In this document: in pieces, positions 1-11,003 of the stretch
Layout of the letters: every line of letters starts with the position of its first letter
Numbering within the stretch: position 1 is the stretch's first letter
Assembly (NCBI GenBank): GCA_033439255.1
Contig: CM065883.1
Location: forward strand, 2,914,001 to 2,978,000
Reading direction: 5' to 3'
Length of the DNA: 64,000 nt
Origin: Hericium rajendrae
Lineage: Eukaryota; Basidiomycota; Agaricomycetes; Russulales; Hericiaceae
The notes under the pieces: model-generated
What the model saw: the letters and a program-made list of their open reading frames with translations, nothing else
Databases searched by the model: none
What the model was told of the DNA's origin: nothing
Position numbers and translations under genes: made by a program

Positions 1-360
1 GCGATCATCAACTGCCATAATAGGAACAGGAACGTCCTTGAGACGTCGAGAAAGCGAGTGTCGCGCAGCGAAATGCTCGGAGATACAAGATGTGGTAGAA
101 CCACAATCAACGAGAGCATAAGTATGGATGGGTTTTCGATTCGGAAAAGAAAGCCGAACAGAAATAAAGAAATGCGAAGGAGAATAAAGTGACGAGCCCG
201 AAGCAGCGAAGATAAATTGAGGAGAATTAGTATTTTTCAATATAAATGTTCCGTTATCGCAACGGACGTGCGTGGGCTCCGGCGCAGCAATAAAAGCAAG
301 ACGTGTCCCATCGTCTGCCGGTTGCCCTGGGACAAGAGAGGAACCGGCTAGGCTTTTCCC
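1..360 (-). CDS. pol: Pol N-terminus (aspartic protease), partial
   Basis: In the -1 frame relative to gag the minus strand stays open from the gag end to the window edge. It includes YALVDCGSTTSCIS, which resembles the active-site region of Ty3/gypsy proteases (normally Asp-Ser/Thr-Gly; here Asp-Cys-Gly, a variant I recall from fungal Ty3 elements). Only about 115 codons are visible. Expression is probably as a Gag-Pol fusion through -1 frameshifting at plus 354-360. Confidence 0.7.
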
Positions 361-1577
361 GATTGGGAAGAAGCCTTGCGCGCAGCGAGCTGCTTTTTGG
401 CACGCTCGGACATGTTCGGACAATCAGCAATGAAATGCTTGCCCGTACCGCAATATGCGCAGAGACCTTCGCACTTGCGACGGTCTTTCTCTGCTTGTGT
501 AAGCGGAGAACGTTTGGTCTTGGTAGCATCGATTTCCATGGGGACTCCAGGCGGCGTCGACGAGCGCGCAGGAGTCGGAGCGGCCTGCTCGCGAGATGTC
601 GATGCGCGGGGTTGAGGTTGAGTCGTCGGACGAGCCGGAGTCTTCTTGGCATGTTGCTGACGCTCGAGATGATGGCGATGAAGGCGATTGTCGATCTCGA
701 TTGCTTTAGCTACATAGCGATCAAATTTAGTAGGTGGATTCGGAAGAGTAATAAAAAGATCTTTGATTTCTTCTTTTAGACCATCGTAGAATTTCTGGAT
801 CTTGGTCGACTCAGAGAAGTCGACATGAATGAGTAGCTCGCGGAACTTGGAAGCGTAGACGGCACACGCGCCAGTTTGGCGCAGAGCTTCGATCTTCCGT
901 AGTGCGGTGCCTTCAACGTCAGGGTCGCCAAAGTGCGCGCGGAAGTCGTCGATGAGAGTTTCGAAGTTGTCGATCTTGTAATCGTCGTCGCTCTGGCGTA
1001 GGGCCGTGTACCATGAACGTGCAGAACCGTTCGCAAGGTAGCTCTGTAAATATAAACTTTTATCGCGGTCAGTAGGCAATGATGCGCGAGAGAGCTCGAC
1101 GGCGCTTTGAACCTCGTCGATAAATGGTTCGACGTCGGCGGCTTTACCGTCAAAGATGCGAGGCTCTCGGAAACGAGCGACGCTGCGAGGTACATCGGGG
1201 TCTGAAGAGCCCACTGGTGCAGAGCTCGACGATGCAGCGCCCGATGCACGAGCAGAGGCCGAGGCCGCGGAAGCTGCAGAGGCCCAACGATTAGTCAATG
1301 CCTCGAAGGCACGACCAATCTGACGTTGGTTCTCGTGCATAAGACTGGTGCCGTGACCAACAGCCACGATGTTCTCAGCAATCGCATGGATGTCCGTAAA
1401 AAGACGGTCCATTGCGAAAGCCGATTGCGCGTCGGACTGTGGTGCCCCAGCAGTTGAAGCCGAGGAGGCGGAGGGTTGTTGTCCGGCGGGTTGTTGCGCC
1501 GGCTGACCAGGGTTGCGAGCGGGATTGCGGGAAGAATTGTCGAGGTTGTCGGCCCACGTATTGAACTCTGGTTCCAT
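348..1577 (-). CDS. gag: Gag polyprotein of Ty3/gypsy element
   Basis: 409-aa ORF starting at the first ATG (MEPEFNTW). The N-terminal third is rich in Ala, Ser, Gln and Pro and probably disordered. The middle (about residues 140-300) reads like a retrotransposon Gag capsid domain (FDGKAADVEPFIDEV, then SARSWYTAL and FRAHFGDPD). The C-terminus has a CX2CX4HX4C knuckle (CAYCGTGKHFIADC) that would bind element RNA. The ORF is intact, which suggests a young element. The stop TAG (plus 348-350) lies just after a slippery heptamer, and protease continues in the -1 frame. Capsid function is known for the family; intactness is seen here; activity is inference. Confidence 0.85.
   Translation of the reverse strand: MEPEFNTWADNLDNSSRNPARNPGQPAQQPAGQQPSASSASTAGAPQSDAQSAFAMDRLFTDIHAIAENIVAVGHGTSLMHENQRQIGRAFEALTNRWASAASAASASARASGAASSSSAPVGSSDPDVPRSVARFREPRIFDGKAADVEPFIDEVQSAVELSRASLPTDRDKSLYLQSYLANGSARSWYTALRQSDDDYKIDNFETLIDDFRAHFGDPDVEGTALRKIEALRQTGACAVYASKFRELLIHVDFSESTKIQKFYDGLKEEIKDLFITLPNPPTKFDRYVAKAIEIDNRLHRHHLERQQHAKKTPARPTTQPQPRASTSREQAAPTPARSSTPPGVPMEIDATKTKRSPLTQAEKDRRKCEGLCAYCGTGKHFIADCPNMSERAKKQLAARKASSQSGKA
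354..360 (-). promoter_or_regulatory. Probable -1 ribosomal frameshift heptamer GGGAAAA
   Basis: The minus strand reads TCG GGA AAA GCC TAG in the gag frame, so G GGA AAA fits the X XXY YYZ slippery rule and lies 3 nt before the gag stop. After a -1 slip the frame continues straight into the protease ORF. Frame relation and heptamer are seen directly; use is inferred. Confidence 0.6.
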
Positions 1578-2284
1578 GATGGTACAAAAGTTAGTAGAAA
1601 AAAGCAAATAGGAAGTTATAATGTGAATAAAAGCTGAAATACTTCGAGTTTATGATAGGCTTGAGATTCGAGATTGAGTCGAGCTGAGAGAGAGGAGAGA
1701 ACGAAGTCGCCGCAGAGGTTGAGTGAAACGAGCTTTCCAAAACGGGAAAGAAGCGTAAAATCAACGAAAAGGATTGGTGGTCGAATCAAACTGTAATGGT
1801 CAAGGCTCGTGAACGAGGCGAGGCGCAAGGGATTCGCGAACAAGGGGACCCGGTTACGGGAGTTGATTCGACGAGGAAAACGTACAGGCCGCGAGTCGAC
1901 AGGATGAGGGGCGACGGTGCTGCGGGCGGGATACAAACATCTGCAAACAGAACTAGTGGCCGTCCGGATCCGTACAGTAAGTGAAACGCGCATGAGTCCA
2001 TGGAAATGGCCGTTGTATAGTAAGTGTCTTTTCGAGACAGTGACCATGACCATCACAGGCCATAGAATACTCACCGACTGTAACTCCCTCTTCGACCATC
2101 CACAATTCTGCTGTCGAGGAACATCCAGGAACTCTTACCCGTCTCCGCACTAATATTGTTTCATACGCTGGTTCCATCGCTCTTCCACGTCCGCACATCA
2201 CCAGGTCATCCTAGGCGGCGTGACGCGGTCAGCTGACACCCGCACCGCGCGCTCTCCCCTTCATCGCCGTCGAGCCGCACTCAG

Positions 2285-2292
2285 TATATATA
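2285..2292 (+). promoter_or_regulatory. TATA box of GH92 gene 1
   Basis: TATATATA lies 42 bp upstream of the chosen ATG at 2334, a normal spacing for a short fungal 5' UTR. It supports 2334, or the in-frame ATG at 2304, as the start region. Confidence 0.5.
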
Positions 2293-2333
2293 GACTGCCG
2301 GTCATGTTGGGTCATCTGCGATCGTTCGAAGCC

Positions 2334-5193
2334 ATGTATGCACGGCGCCGGATCCTCATATCCCAGTTGTGCATCGTCGTGCTGTCCGTGCTCGCAAGCC
2401 AAGCACCGCCGTCTGGCTTCCGCGATCCCAAGAGCTCCGCTGTTGACCGCATAAACCCGTGCGTTTCTTGCAGCTCGTAAGCCTCTGTTATTGACGCGCT
2501 GTTAGTCTTATCGGAAATGGCGGAGACACGCCCAATGGATCTGGTGGCATGATTCCCTCCACAGCACCTCCCTTCGCCATGACGCGCTGGGTCGCGCAGA
2601 CACGTCAAAACTACGTCTCCATGACCCCGTACAATGTCACCGACACAGCCATCCATGGCTTTCAAGGTACTCACCAGCCTGCCATCTGGATGGGCGAGAG
2701 CGGCCAGGTCGTCGTCGTGCCCGGTGTCGGAGATGTCAAGAGCATCTTTGAGGAACGTGGCATGCCTTTCGACAAGTCGTCCGAAGTTTTGACCGCGAGC
2801 TACTACAAAGCTGAGATGAAAGCTCTCGAAGGCGGCAAGATCACGGCCGAACAGAGTGCTAGTACGTTCCATCCTTTGCACCTTCTTTGCCTTCTTTGCA
2901 CCTCTCAACGGCTGTCTCAGCCTCTCGAGTCGGCCACCTTCGCTTTTCCTTCGAGCATACCAAGGCGCTCTTTATCCTCCTCGAAGCAACCCGCCCCTCC
3001 ATCATCGGCTCCGCCGACATCACCAACCTCACGTACCCGCACGGTACCATCGCCATCAACCCCGCCGCGCGTGAGATCACCGGTTCCAATCCCGAGCGGC
3101 AGGACTTCATCATCGGCCCAAGCCCCGCGCCCGGCTTCCGCGGGTACTTCTGCGCGCGCTTCGACGCGCCGTTCGCGGGCTTCGGAACGAGCTCGAACGG
3201 GACGCACCGCGAGGGTGAGCGCGCGCGCAACGGCACGCTCCTGGGCGGCTACGCACGCTTCGCACCGGGCACGCTGGAGGTGAACGTGCGCATCGGCGTG
3301 TCGTTCATCTCGGTCGAGCAGGCGCGGCGCAATCTTGAGAGAGAGATCCCGGACGGGACGCGGCTCGAGCAGACGGCACGCGCGACGCGTTCGGCGTGGG
3401 CGGAGAAGCTGGATTTGATCGATGTGCAGGGCGCCTCGGACGACGAGCTCGCTGTGTTCTATACTTCTGTGTTCCACTCGCTCCAGGTATGTTGTTCCGC
3501 GTCTTGTGTGATGCTTGGCTGATGGTCGTTAGTACCCGTATGAGCAAAGCGAGGAGGGTCGTTATTACTCGGGTTACGACGACGCTGTCCATGAAGGCGA
3601 GTCGTATACTGGATATTCCATCTGGGTGTGTGCTGGTCGCTGTTCGCCTTATCGTCTTGACACAGCTTCCAGGATACGTACCGCGCCGAATGGGCATGGC
3701 AGATTCTTCTCGTCCCTGAGAGGATCCCGGGAATGGTGCGGAGCATGCTGCAAGATTACAAAGAGGTTTGACTTGAACATATTTTCTCCGCACCGGCACT
3801 CACGCTTCTTAACAGGGTGGCTGGCTGCCGATGTGGAAGAACATCGTTGGTTAGTTCTTAGTTTCGCTTTGTATTAAAGTTTTCTCACCCGCTCCTTGTC
3901 CTATAGAAACCAACATTATGGTATGACTTTCGATACTAGGCCCTCCTAGTCACTCATAGCGTCCCCAGGTTGGCACCCATGCGGATTCTCTCATCGCTGA
4001 AGCTGTATTGAAGAACATCACCGACTTCGACCTCGATCTTGCCTACGAAGCCGTACATAAAGACGCAACAGTCCCTCCGGAAAACGACAACACGACCTCG
4101 TATGCCCATCTGGCCGTCTCCACGGCGAAAGCTGACCGCTTTGACCCAGATACTTCGACCGCGAAGAGCACGTCGGCTACGAAGTCCGCGCGGGCCTGTC
4201 GTCCGTCTATGACACCAAGGGCTGGGTCGCCGACGACATCCACTCCGAATCCGGCTCGCGCACGCTCGACTACGCCTATGACGACTTTGCGGTGTCCACA
4301 CTCGCGGCGCTGCTGCACAAGCCGGCCGACGCCGCGTTCTTCCTGAAGCGCGCCCGCGCCGCGCCGTTCACGATCTTCAACAACGGCACGGGCTTCATGG
4401 AGGCGCGCAATGCGAGCGGCGCGTGGGCAGGTCAGGACCAGGGCTGGACGGAGGGCGACATGTGGGCGTACTCGTTCGATGTGGTGCATGCGGTCGATGA
4501 GCTCATTGAGGCGCGCGGAGGCAAGCGCATGTTCGTGCAGAGCTTGGACGAGCATTTCGATGGCGGGCATAATGATCATACCAATGAGGTGCGTGCTCTT
4601 AGCGTCGGAGGCGGACTCGCGCAGCTTCTGATGACGATGAGCAGCCGTCGCATCATATACCGTACATGTACTCCATGGCCGACGCCGCGTCGAAGTCGCA
4701 GTCTCGCATCCGGCAGATTGCAGCCGCGAACTACAACAACACGGCGGATGGGCTGTCTGGCGTAAGTGATCGTGCTGATGTGTACGCCTCGACCTACCCT
4801 GACGCAGCTGATGCACAGAACGAGGACTGCGGCCAGATGAGCGCGTGGTACATCTTCAGCGCCATGGGCTTCTATCCCGTCAACCCCGTCTCGGGAGATT
4901 ACATTATCGGAACGTAAGTCCTGCAGCCTCCTCTCGCCTTTCGCCTCGTTTGCTGATTGTCCCTCAGCCCGTTCTTCGACTCAATCACAATCCGCTTCCC
5001 CGGTGCCCGCAAGCCCCTGCGCATCTCCTCCCATGGCGCCCCGAAAAAGCCGTACATCAAATCACTCAGCGTGAACGGCGAGCTCGTCTCGGAGCCGGTC
5101 ATCACGCACCAGCAGATCGTACACGGAGGCGACATAGTCTTCGAGATGAGCGACACGCCACAGCAATGGGCGTCGAAAACATTGAATGCATGA
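2334..5193 (+). CDS. GH92 family alpha-1,2-mannosidase, secreted (copy 1)
   Basis: Glycoside hydrolase family 92 exo-alpha-mannosidase (calcium-dependent, removing mannose from N- or O-glycans), probably secreted. Twelve exons join into 762 aa: 2334-2458, 2506-2861, 2921-3486, 3533-3625, 3673-3765, 3816-3849, 3907-3920, 3969-4099, 4150-4588, 4645-4761, 4819-4913, 4968-5193. The N-terminus MYARRR followed by ILISQLCIVVLSVLASQA is a signal peptide. Family motifs in order: NPLIGNGG, STAPPFAMTRW, YARFAPGTLEVNVRIGVSFIS, GGWLPMWKNIVETNIM, GSRTLDYAYDD, FDGGHNDHTNE, NEDCGQMSAWYIFSAMGFYP. Exon 7 is a 14-nt microexon. A paralogue lies at 36-39 kb. Family assignment is strong; exact linkage specificity is inferred. 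Confidence 0.92.
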
Positions 5194-6718
5194 GAGGCGG
5201 TTAGGATGCGGCGGCCTAGTATATACCACTATCATAGTATCTAGAAAGCATAAATATCTTCTGAAGTAAGATGGGAGCGCGATGCGCTGAGCCGGAATGT
5301 AAGTTGCTCTCAAGAATGGGCCCCGAGCCCTTACTTAGTGTTAGTTACTATGATGGCTAAGACCGTCGCTCGAGGTAGGAGCATCCCATCCGTGTGCTCA
5401 AATGATGGCAGAACGAGTCCGATCGCGATCATGAGTGACGTACTTAAAGAGATCTGCGACGAATGTCGGCACGGCAGAAACGGAATGGGGAAAGCAGATC
5501 TATTTCCTGAGATATCCGCGGATTTCAAGCTCTACTTCTGCTGTGCAACTTCTCGGCTCGGGATTGACTTTGATGTCTCATGCAGACGTGCGCCAGGCAA
5601 TCAGATGCGGAGCACGCAAAAAATGCTGGACAGACCTAGCGCCGACGCTGTCTCTCACGTTTAAGGAATGAACAAAGAAAGCAGATATCCAGTCCATGCA
5701 GCAGCATAAGCTTGCTGGATGTGCGAGACGCCGATACCTGACCGGGCTGTCAATTCGAGCCGCGAGCTCATGGGCGCTGATCAACGAGAGGGAATTGAGC
5801 GCATCAGTGTCGGGGGTCAGATATACTTACAGTCGGCCATCCTATACCAGCTTGGGAATGCAGGACAAAGAACGTCTGGACGTGCGAAGTAAAGTCGCAC
5901 ATAAGGAGACCGTTGCTTTTATGTCGGGCAGTGGGTCAGCGCAGGATCTGTGTCTGGCACGGTCTCGTCCGCACCAGGGCGTGTCCCACGAGCAGCTCAT
6001 CAGAATCCTCGAGAAATTAACTTTGTATGGTGAACGTGCGATCAAATTGCTCTCAGCACCTGAGAACATACACAAGACGGGCCTAAGGCCGCGAAAAACC
6101 CCGAAACCGCATCATCGCCGCATTGCAATTCCGTCCAGTCAGTAATCATGGAAGTAGTCTCATACACCACGAAACAACTCTTCCGGTCTAGGGATGTAAA
6201 CGATAACGGGGCTAGTTGCTGGACCTTTCGAGTTCAAGTATAACTGGACAACAGTCTACAACAGTGGACAACGCATTGGCGCGCAGATCGTGAGATCTGG
6301 AGAAGCATGGGAGCTTGGCGATCTAGATCTACAAAATAGATGCCCAAATCACTACAACGTGATGAGGCTTCTTTGCCATGATAAGTGACTTGGTTGTAGA
6401 CTCTAAACTTCACGTAGATTTACTAAATGTACACTGCGATGCTCAGCATGTTCCGGAGCTATTTTGGCGGACGCGCCCGTGCCAACTCGCGCCTGAAGGC
6501 GGCGCTGAGCAGTGCAGTAAGTTATTAAAAGCGTCTACCGCAGCGCCTACGATATCTCTGGGCGCTACGTATGTAAGGCCCAGATATGGCAGGAATTGAC
6601 AGGAGTGGAGTCGATTCTTCGACCAGCTCATAACGACAGATCAGTATTTCAATTGATGCCTTTGAGCCGGGATCCCTTGCCGCACCTTGTTTCTTCACCA
6701 TTACGAGCCCGGCGCACG
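5194..6718 (+). other. Intergenic, no supported gene
   Basis: Several ORFs of 70-150 codons occur here on both strands (the longest at 5696-6145), but none shows a recognisable domain, signal peptide or exon pattern. No TATA-like box stands out before the glycosyltransferase gene. I see no transposon termini or tandem repeats. Confidence 0.5.
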
Positions 6719-8521
6719 ATGCAGGCAGGCCATGCCTTGGACGACACACACAGCAATTTTTCAAATGCAAGCTATCAATACGATCACGCCGACGACGCTG
6801 CGCCAGACGGGGCCTTCTTGCCGACCGGCTCAGGGCGACCTCCTGTCGTCGTAGCGAACACCTCCGTCGCGTATCCTCCGACCGACCGATGGCGCTTTTT
6901 CCGCTCACGACCTCGCAGGTTCCTTATCCTCGTCGCGCTCGGCATCGGCTTATTCTTGTACACGCAAACGCGTCTGGAGACCGAGCAGGAACCGCGCGTC
7001 TGCCTCGACCCTGCGGACCTCGAAGCACTACGCCATCCAGCACATGCTGCCGCGATTCCTTTACCACCATCGACAACCACCGTCACCGTCACCGCGCCAG
7101 CAGCGACACATACCGTCCTTGTCGACCATGCAGTTGCCGCGAGGCAAGAGCCCGTCGTGTTTGCGCTCATAATGTGGTCGCAGACATCCGCGATCGAGGG
7201 TGCCATTCTGCTCAAGGCTAGTCTGCCATCCTGCGTTGTCGCGTTTTGATATATGAACTCGCTATTATTAGTCCGCCATCATGTATAGCTCACGACCACT
7301 CGAGTTCCACATCGTCGTGGACGAAGGCGGCCAGACATACCTCGAGAAACGCCTATCGCTTCTGACCAAACCGGTCTACAACATCAGCGTGCACTTCTAC
7401 CGGCCTTCGTGGCAGAGTATGGTGGATCGAATAGATCGCGAGGGGAACATAATGACCACACATCTGGCTGGCGTCCGTAAGTCGTCCGTGATCTACATGT
7501 AGTTGCTGAACTTGCTTGTCACGATCTTTCCATATTCTCTGCATTCCTAGCTCAGCGACCTGGTATGCGGCGGGACAGCTGAATGTGGAAAGATCATGAC
7601 CAGAATCGGCGATCGACGTTTCCAATATCGAAGTCGCGCTAACGTAATTTTTCCCAGCTGGTCTAATGAAGCTCTTCCTGCACGAAATTCTCCCCGACAC
7701 CGTCTCAAAAGCCATCTACGTCGACACCGACGCCTTCTTCCTCACCGATCCCGCCCTGCTTTGGGACCGCTTCGACCGCATGAACGACACCGTCGCCATC
7801 TCCATGCCCACCCACCCTGACCAGTCCGCCCCGCAATGGCACGACGGCAACAAAATCTGCTCCTGCATCATGCTCCTCCACCTCGACCGCCTGCGCGCGA
7901 TGCGCGTCATGGACTCCTCCATCTACCTCGACGACACCTCCGGGCTGTTCCCGCCCGCACTCTCCCCGCCCACCTTCGAGGCGCTCTTCGGCGTGCGCGG
8001 CGCCGACGGCCGCTTCACCAGCGGCGGCCTCGGCGACCAGGAGTACTTCTGGGCGATAGTTTCCGGCCGCCCGGATATCTTCGAGCACCTCAGCTACGAC
8101 TGGGAGGTCTCGAGCTGTCTGCTCGACATGTACGGCACGCGCATCGGCCAGGACGATGCGACCGAGGACGACGACCGGCCGAACATGGTTCACGTCCTCG
8201 ACACGCCGCACGAGGGCACCGTTATCCTCCCTAAGCTTGTGCACTTGTACGTCGTCCCTCTCTACCGCTCCCGCTGATCCTGACCGCGTCCACAGCAACT
8301 GCCTCTTCGGCGTCGATGTCTACTTTGAGTGGGACGGCTGGTACGATCCCGACAACCTGCTCACCGCGCACTGGGGCTCCGCGCTCGACTACCACGTCGG
8401 CACCAAGTGGATCTGGCTCAACCGTGGCAACGCCTCCGTCGACATCCAGACAGTCATGGAGCCGCTCTTCTCGGACCAGCGATTCGAGCGCTGGCGCGCG
8501 GAGGTGGGCCAGCGTGCATGA
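6719..8521 (+). CDS. LARGE-like (GT8-type) glycosyltransferase, type II membrane protein
   Basis: Golgi-type glycosyltransferase that would use a nucleotide sugar and a divalent metal. Exons 6719-7216, 7272-7476, 7658-8246 and 8296-8521 give 505 aa. A cytosolic tail of about 70 residues ends in RSRPRR, followed by one membrane segment (FLILVALGIGLFLYTQ), a Pro/Thr-rich stem, then the catalytic domain. YVDTDAFFLTDPALLW carries the DxD metal-binding motif, and CSCIMLLHLDRLRAM and GLGDQEYFWAI match LARGE/GT8 proteins. Intron 1 begins with GC, not GT. Intron 2 (181 nt) may hide a 12-nt exon at 7551-7562, which would add four residues. Acceptor and sugar are unknown. Confidence 0.78.
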
Positions 8522-9741
8522 CGGTAGTTTGCGGATAGACGTCCGAGGGATGGTGATCTGGACTTGCTCTGACGCTCCTTTCCTTGCATAATATTGTATA
8601 CCACGGCATCTTTGCTTTGTTTTTCTGGTGTGATCTAGATGTTGGGTTGGTAAGACTACATTTGCTTTTGTAATGTCTTGGGATGACAATCTAGGGACTT
8701 GGAGGAGCGGACTGGAGTCCGATCAGCGTGCTTTATGGCGGCTATTTAGAGGATAAGTATCGTCGTGCGATTTTTGTGAAGTGGCCTGGCGCGCCTTGCT
8801 TTTAGTCCTTTCATGATACAGTGTACCCGATCCTACCCGCGGTCTATTTGCTGAGGCTACGTCCTTCGTCCTTGCTCATTGGTGAGACAAAACTTGGATC
8901 TTACCGAGGTATGCTGATGATTCCTTTCACGTGAATATGTGCTGAATGGATTGAAAGTAGGTCTTGCGTTGAACATGGATCAGATAGTATGACCTACTAA
9001 TTCATCGAAGCGATTGCTTGATAGGACCAAGGATCCTACCTTCAGTGAAGGCCGCAAGTCCGATTTGACCTTGTTACGCGTCTTCTAGCGTGTCGAAACG
9101 CGTTGCACACTATCATCATATCTCCCGAGAACTAATGGCTGACATTTGTTGACATGCTGCCTTCACAAAACTAATCTCACGACGCACAGCTTATCGAGGT
9201 CTGCTATGCATGTTTAACTCAAAAACTGCTCATCGAATCGTGATGACAACTATGGACAACCTTTCACAGATCCGACCGAGAGCCGCACGCGTTCCGCCCC
9301 AATTCCGTAGATATGCATCTGCCGCTCCGCATGTCAACCGCACCCAATAATCGATCGCACAAGCAGCTGTATTCAGCAAGATAGGTCCATCATTTCTTCC
9401 TGCAGCGGCGTCAGATTTCGGACTACGAGGCATGTTCATTCCGTGTAGAATTTTTATATCTCTGCTGACTTCACGAATCCTTATTGTGGTCACTTATAAA
9501 AATTGTCCCCCCTGGATTGTCCGATAGCGACTTCTTCACCCACTTTCGCTCAAGGTACTGCCGTCGCTAATTCTCTCCCCGCGAACCTGTCTCTTTATTT
9601 GATAATTAGGTCGTCCGCTATCTCAATAGCGGTTCCCTCCAAATCTTCCTTATTGAGTGACCTGTCGTTGTTGGCCAAGGTTCATGCACAATGGTGCGCT
9701 ACTGGTCGTACCCTGATATCATTTGCTTTCTGAAGGGAGTA
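8522..9741 (+). other. Intergenic, no supported gene
   Basis: AT-richer sequence with only short ORFs on both strands. I found no conserved protein motif, inverted termini or repeats. It probably holds the 3' flank of the glycosyltransferase gene. Confidence 0.5.
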
Positions 9742-9840
9742 CAGGCTCCTGTGCCAGACATGCAGGGCTTCGTCCCTAATCCTTCAGGCCGCGGGACCTT
9801 CGATATCCTCTGGTCCTGTATCACTACTAGGATCATCAAT
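9742..9840 (+). pseudogene. Fragment resembling a fungal multi-span membrane protein N-terminus
   Basis: The stretch MQGFVPNPSGRGTFDILWSC resembles the conserved start of a large Agaricomycete family of membrane proteins of unknown role (GRGT..ILWSC followed by a membrane span). The expected continuation into a hydrophobic Cys/Trp-rich segment is missing; the frame runs into unrelated sequence and stops at 9933. I read it as a remnant. The match is from memory of the family, so confidence is low. Confidence 0.3.
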
Positions 9841-10173
9841 AAAGACATACTAGCTTCAAAAAACGCACGGATCTATGGGGTGGACAGCGTTACAGAAGCC
9901 AGATGGAGGACAAGGATAAAGAGAGGGACATGACATTGACGGCTGTAAAGGCTGTTATCGGTCATCGTCCCTCGGGTGTCGGATCTCGGCGCAGGAGAGC
10001 AGCGTTCCTCTGTCTGTAAGTGATAGTCGAATATTTCCTGCCCCGGACACCTACGATGAATCATGTGGTCAAGTCATGACCGCCATCAAGCCGGTATAAC
10101 AGGAGACGAGGCGGCGAGAAAACGGTTGCTCACGTCTCACTCTAACAACCAGCGACAGTCGCCACATATACCG

Positions 10174-10889
10174 ATGTATCGCATCGAAGCCATCTCGATG
10201 CTGCCTTCGACAGACCATGTCAGGAGGTATGCAGAGTTCCGGCTTCTCTCGCTCTGAACAGATCCATCGACCTTCGGATCGACATACGCTCGAGAAATAG
10301 CGTTCGACGAGTCCGTCTGGCGAGGCCGCCTGACTCCTGAAGATCGAGCTACGATCGTGGCGAAGTGGAATCCTGGAGAAGACGATATGGAAGGGGAGGA
10401 CTGGGTGGGGATAGCAACATTGCTCGTGCCTGACTTCGTGTCACCGCCGGAATCCTCTGGTGTACCAAGCCTACTTAATGTCGACGGAGACAGAGAGGGG
10501 GCAGTCTATATATTGGTTTTTCCTGAACAGAACACCGTCAGCGTGGGGTCGCGAGGCGTCTGGTGGATGCAGCGGTTCGCTTGATAGAAGATATGGAGGG
10601 CAAAAAGCAACGGATCACAAGCAGCATTGATGAGCATGATGCAAGAAGAGAAGCAGTGTTGGGATTGATGGTGAATAAGAATAAGAATAACAGAGGCGCT
10701 AGGGAGTTTTACGGGTCGTATGGATTTATGGAAGTCGGAGAGGTGGCAGGTAAGCGAGGGAGACGAAACCATCATATCAATGTACCTTTGCATTGGGTAG
10801 TGCGGCAAAATTACCGCGATATATACATCAGTGGAACGTGCAATGCTGTTATAATTTTGTTACCTCCATTCCTGAATATTGAACGTTGA
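10174..10889 (+). pseudogene. GNAT-family N-acetyltransferase, broken
   Basis: The plus strand reads YAEFRLLSL, a TGA at 10255-10257, then TDPSTFGSTYAREIAFDE and VWRGRLTPEDRATIV, the N-terminal half of a GCN5-related acetyltransferase. Near 10548 the frame shifts by one base: PEQNTVSVG continues as RRLVDAAVRLIED and AREFYGSYGFMEVGE in another frame, the acetyl-CoA binding loop and C-terminal strand of the fold. I see no splice sites that would remove the stop or the shift. A CGA to TGA change would explain the stop. Start 10174 is the first plausible ATG. A 1.2 kb foldback transposon lies about 115 bp downstream. Confidence 0.65.
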
Positions 10890-11003
10890 ACGCTGCCAAT
10901 ACCATCGAGCTCAAGGTGATGCAGTATGGGCGCTAAACTACGTCCACTCAACGTTCGGAGTTTTCCGTGCTGCTTCTGCAACTCTTCTGCAGTGTACATC
11001 ATG

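Larger units (their letters stand above)
1..1607 (-). mobile_element. Ty3/gypsy LTR retrotransposon, 5' part (gag and start of pol), cut by window edge
   Basis: The minus strand reads a Gag ORF with a CCHC zinc knuckle followed by a retroviral-type aspartic protease start, in the order expected of Ty3/gypsy (Metaviridae). Reverse transcriptase and integrase would lie left of the window. The 5' LTR should lie at higher coordinates (about 1610-2170), but I could not fix its ends: several TG...CA pairs are possible and no second LTR copy is visible for comparison. The region between gag and the GH92 promoter has no other gene. This element is a different family from the chromovirus at 20-33 kb, judged by its dissimilar Gag. 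Confidence 0.85.

Noticed and set aside
1780-2160. 5' LTR of the truncated Ty3 element
   Set aside because: Several TG...CA pairs fit, but without the second LTR or a clear target duplication no boundary can be justified.
5696-6145. 149-codon plus ORF between GH92 copy 1 and the glycosyltransferase
   Set aside because: No domain, no hydrophobic or repetitive structure and no flanking exon signals; its length is within chance for this composition.
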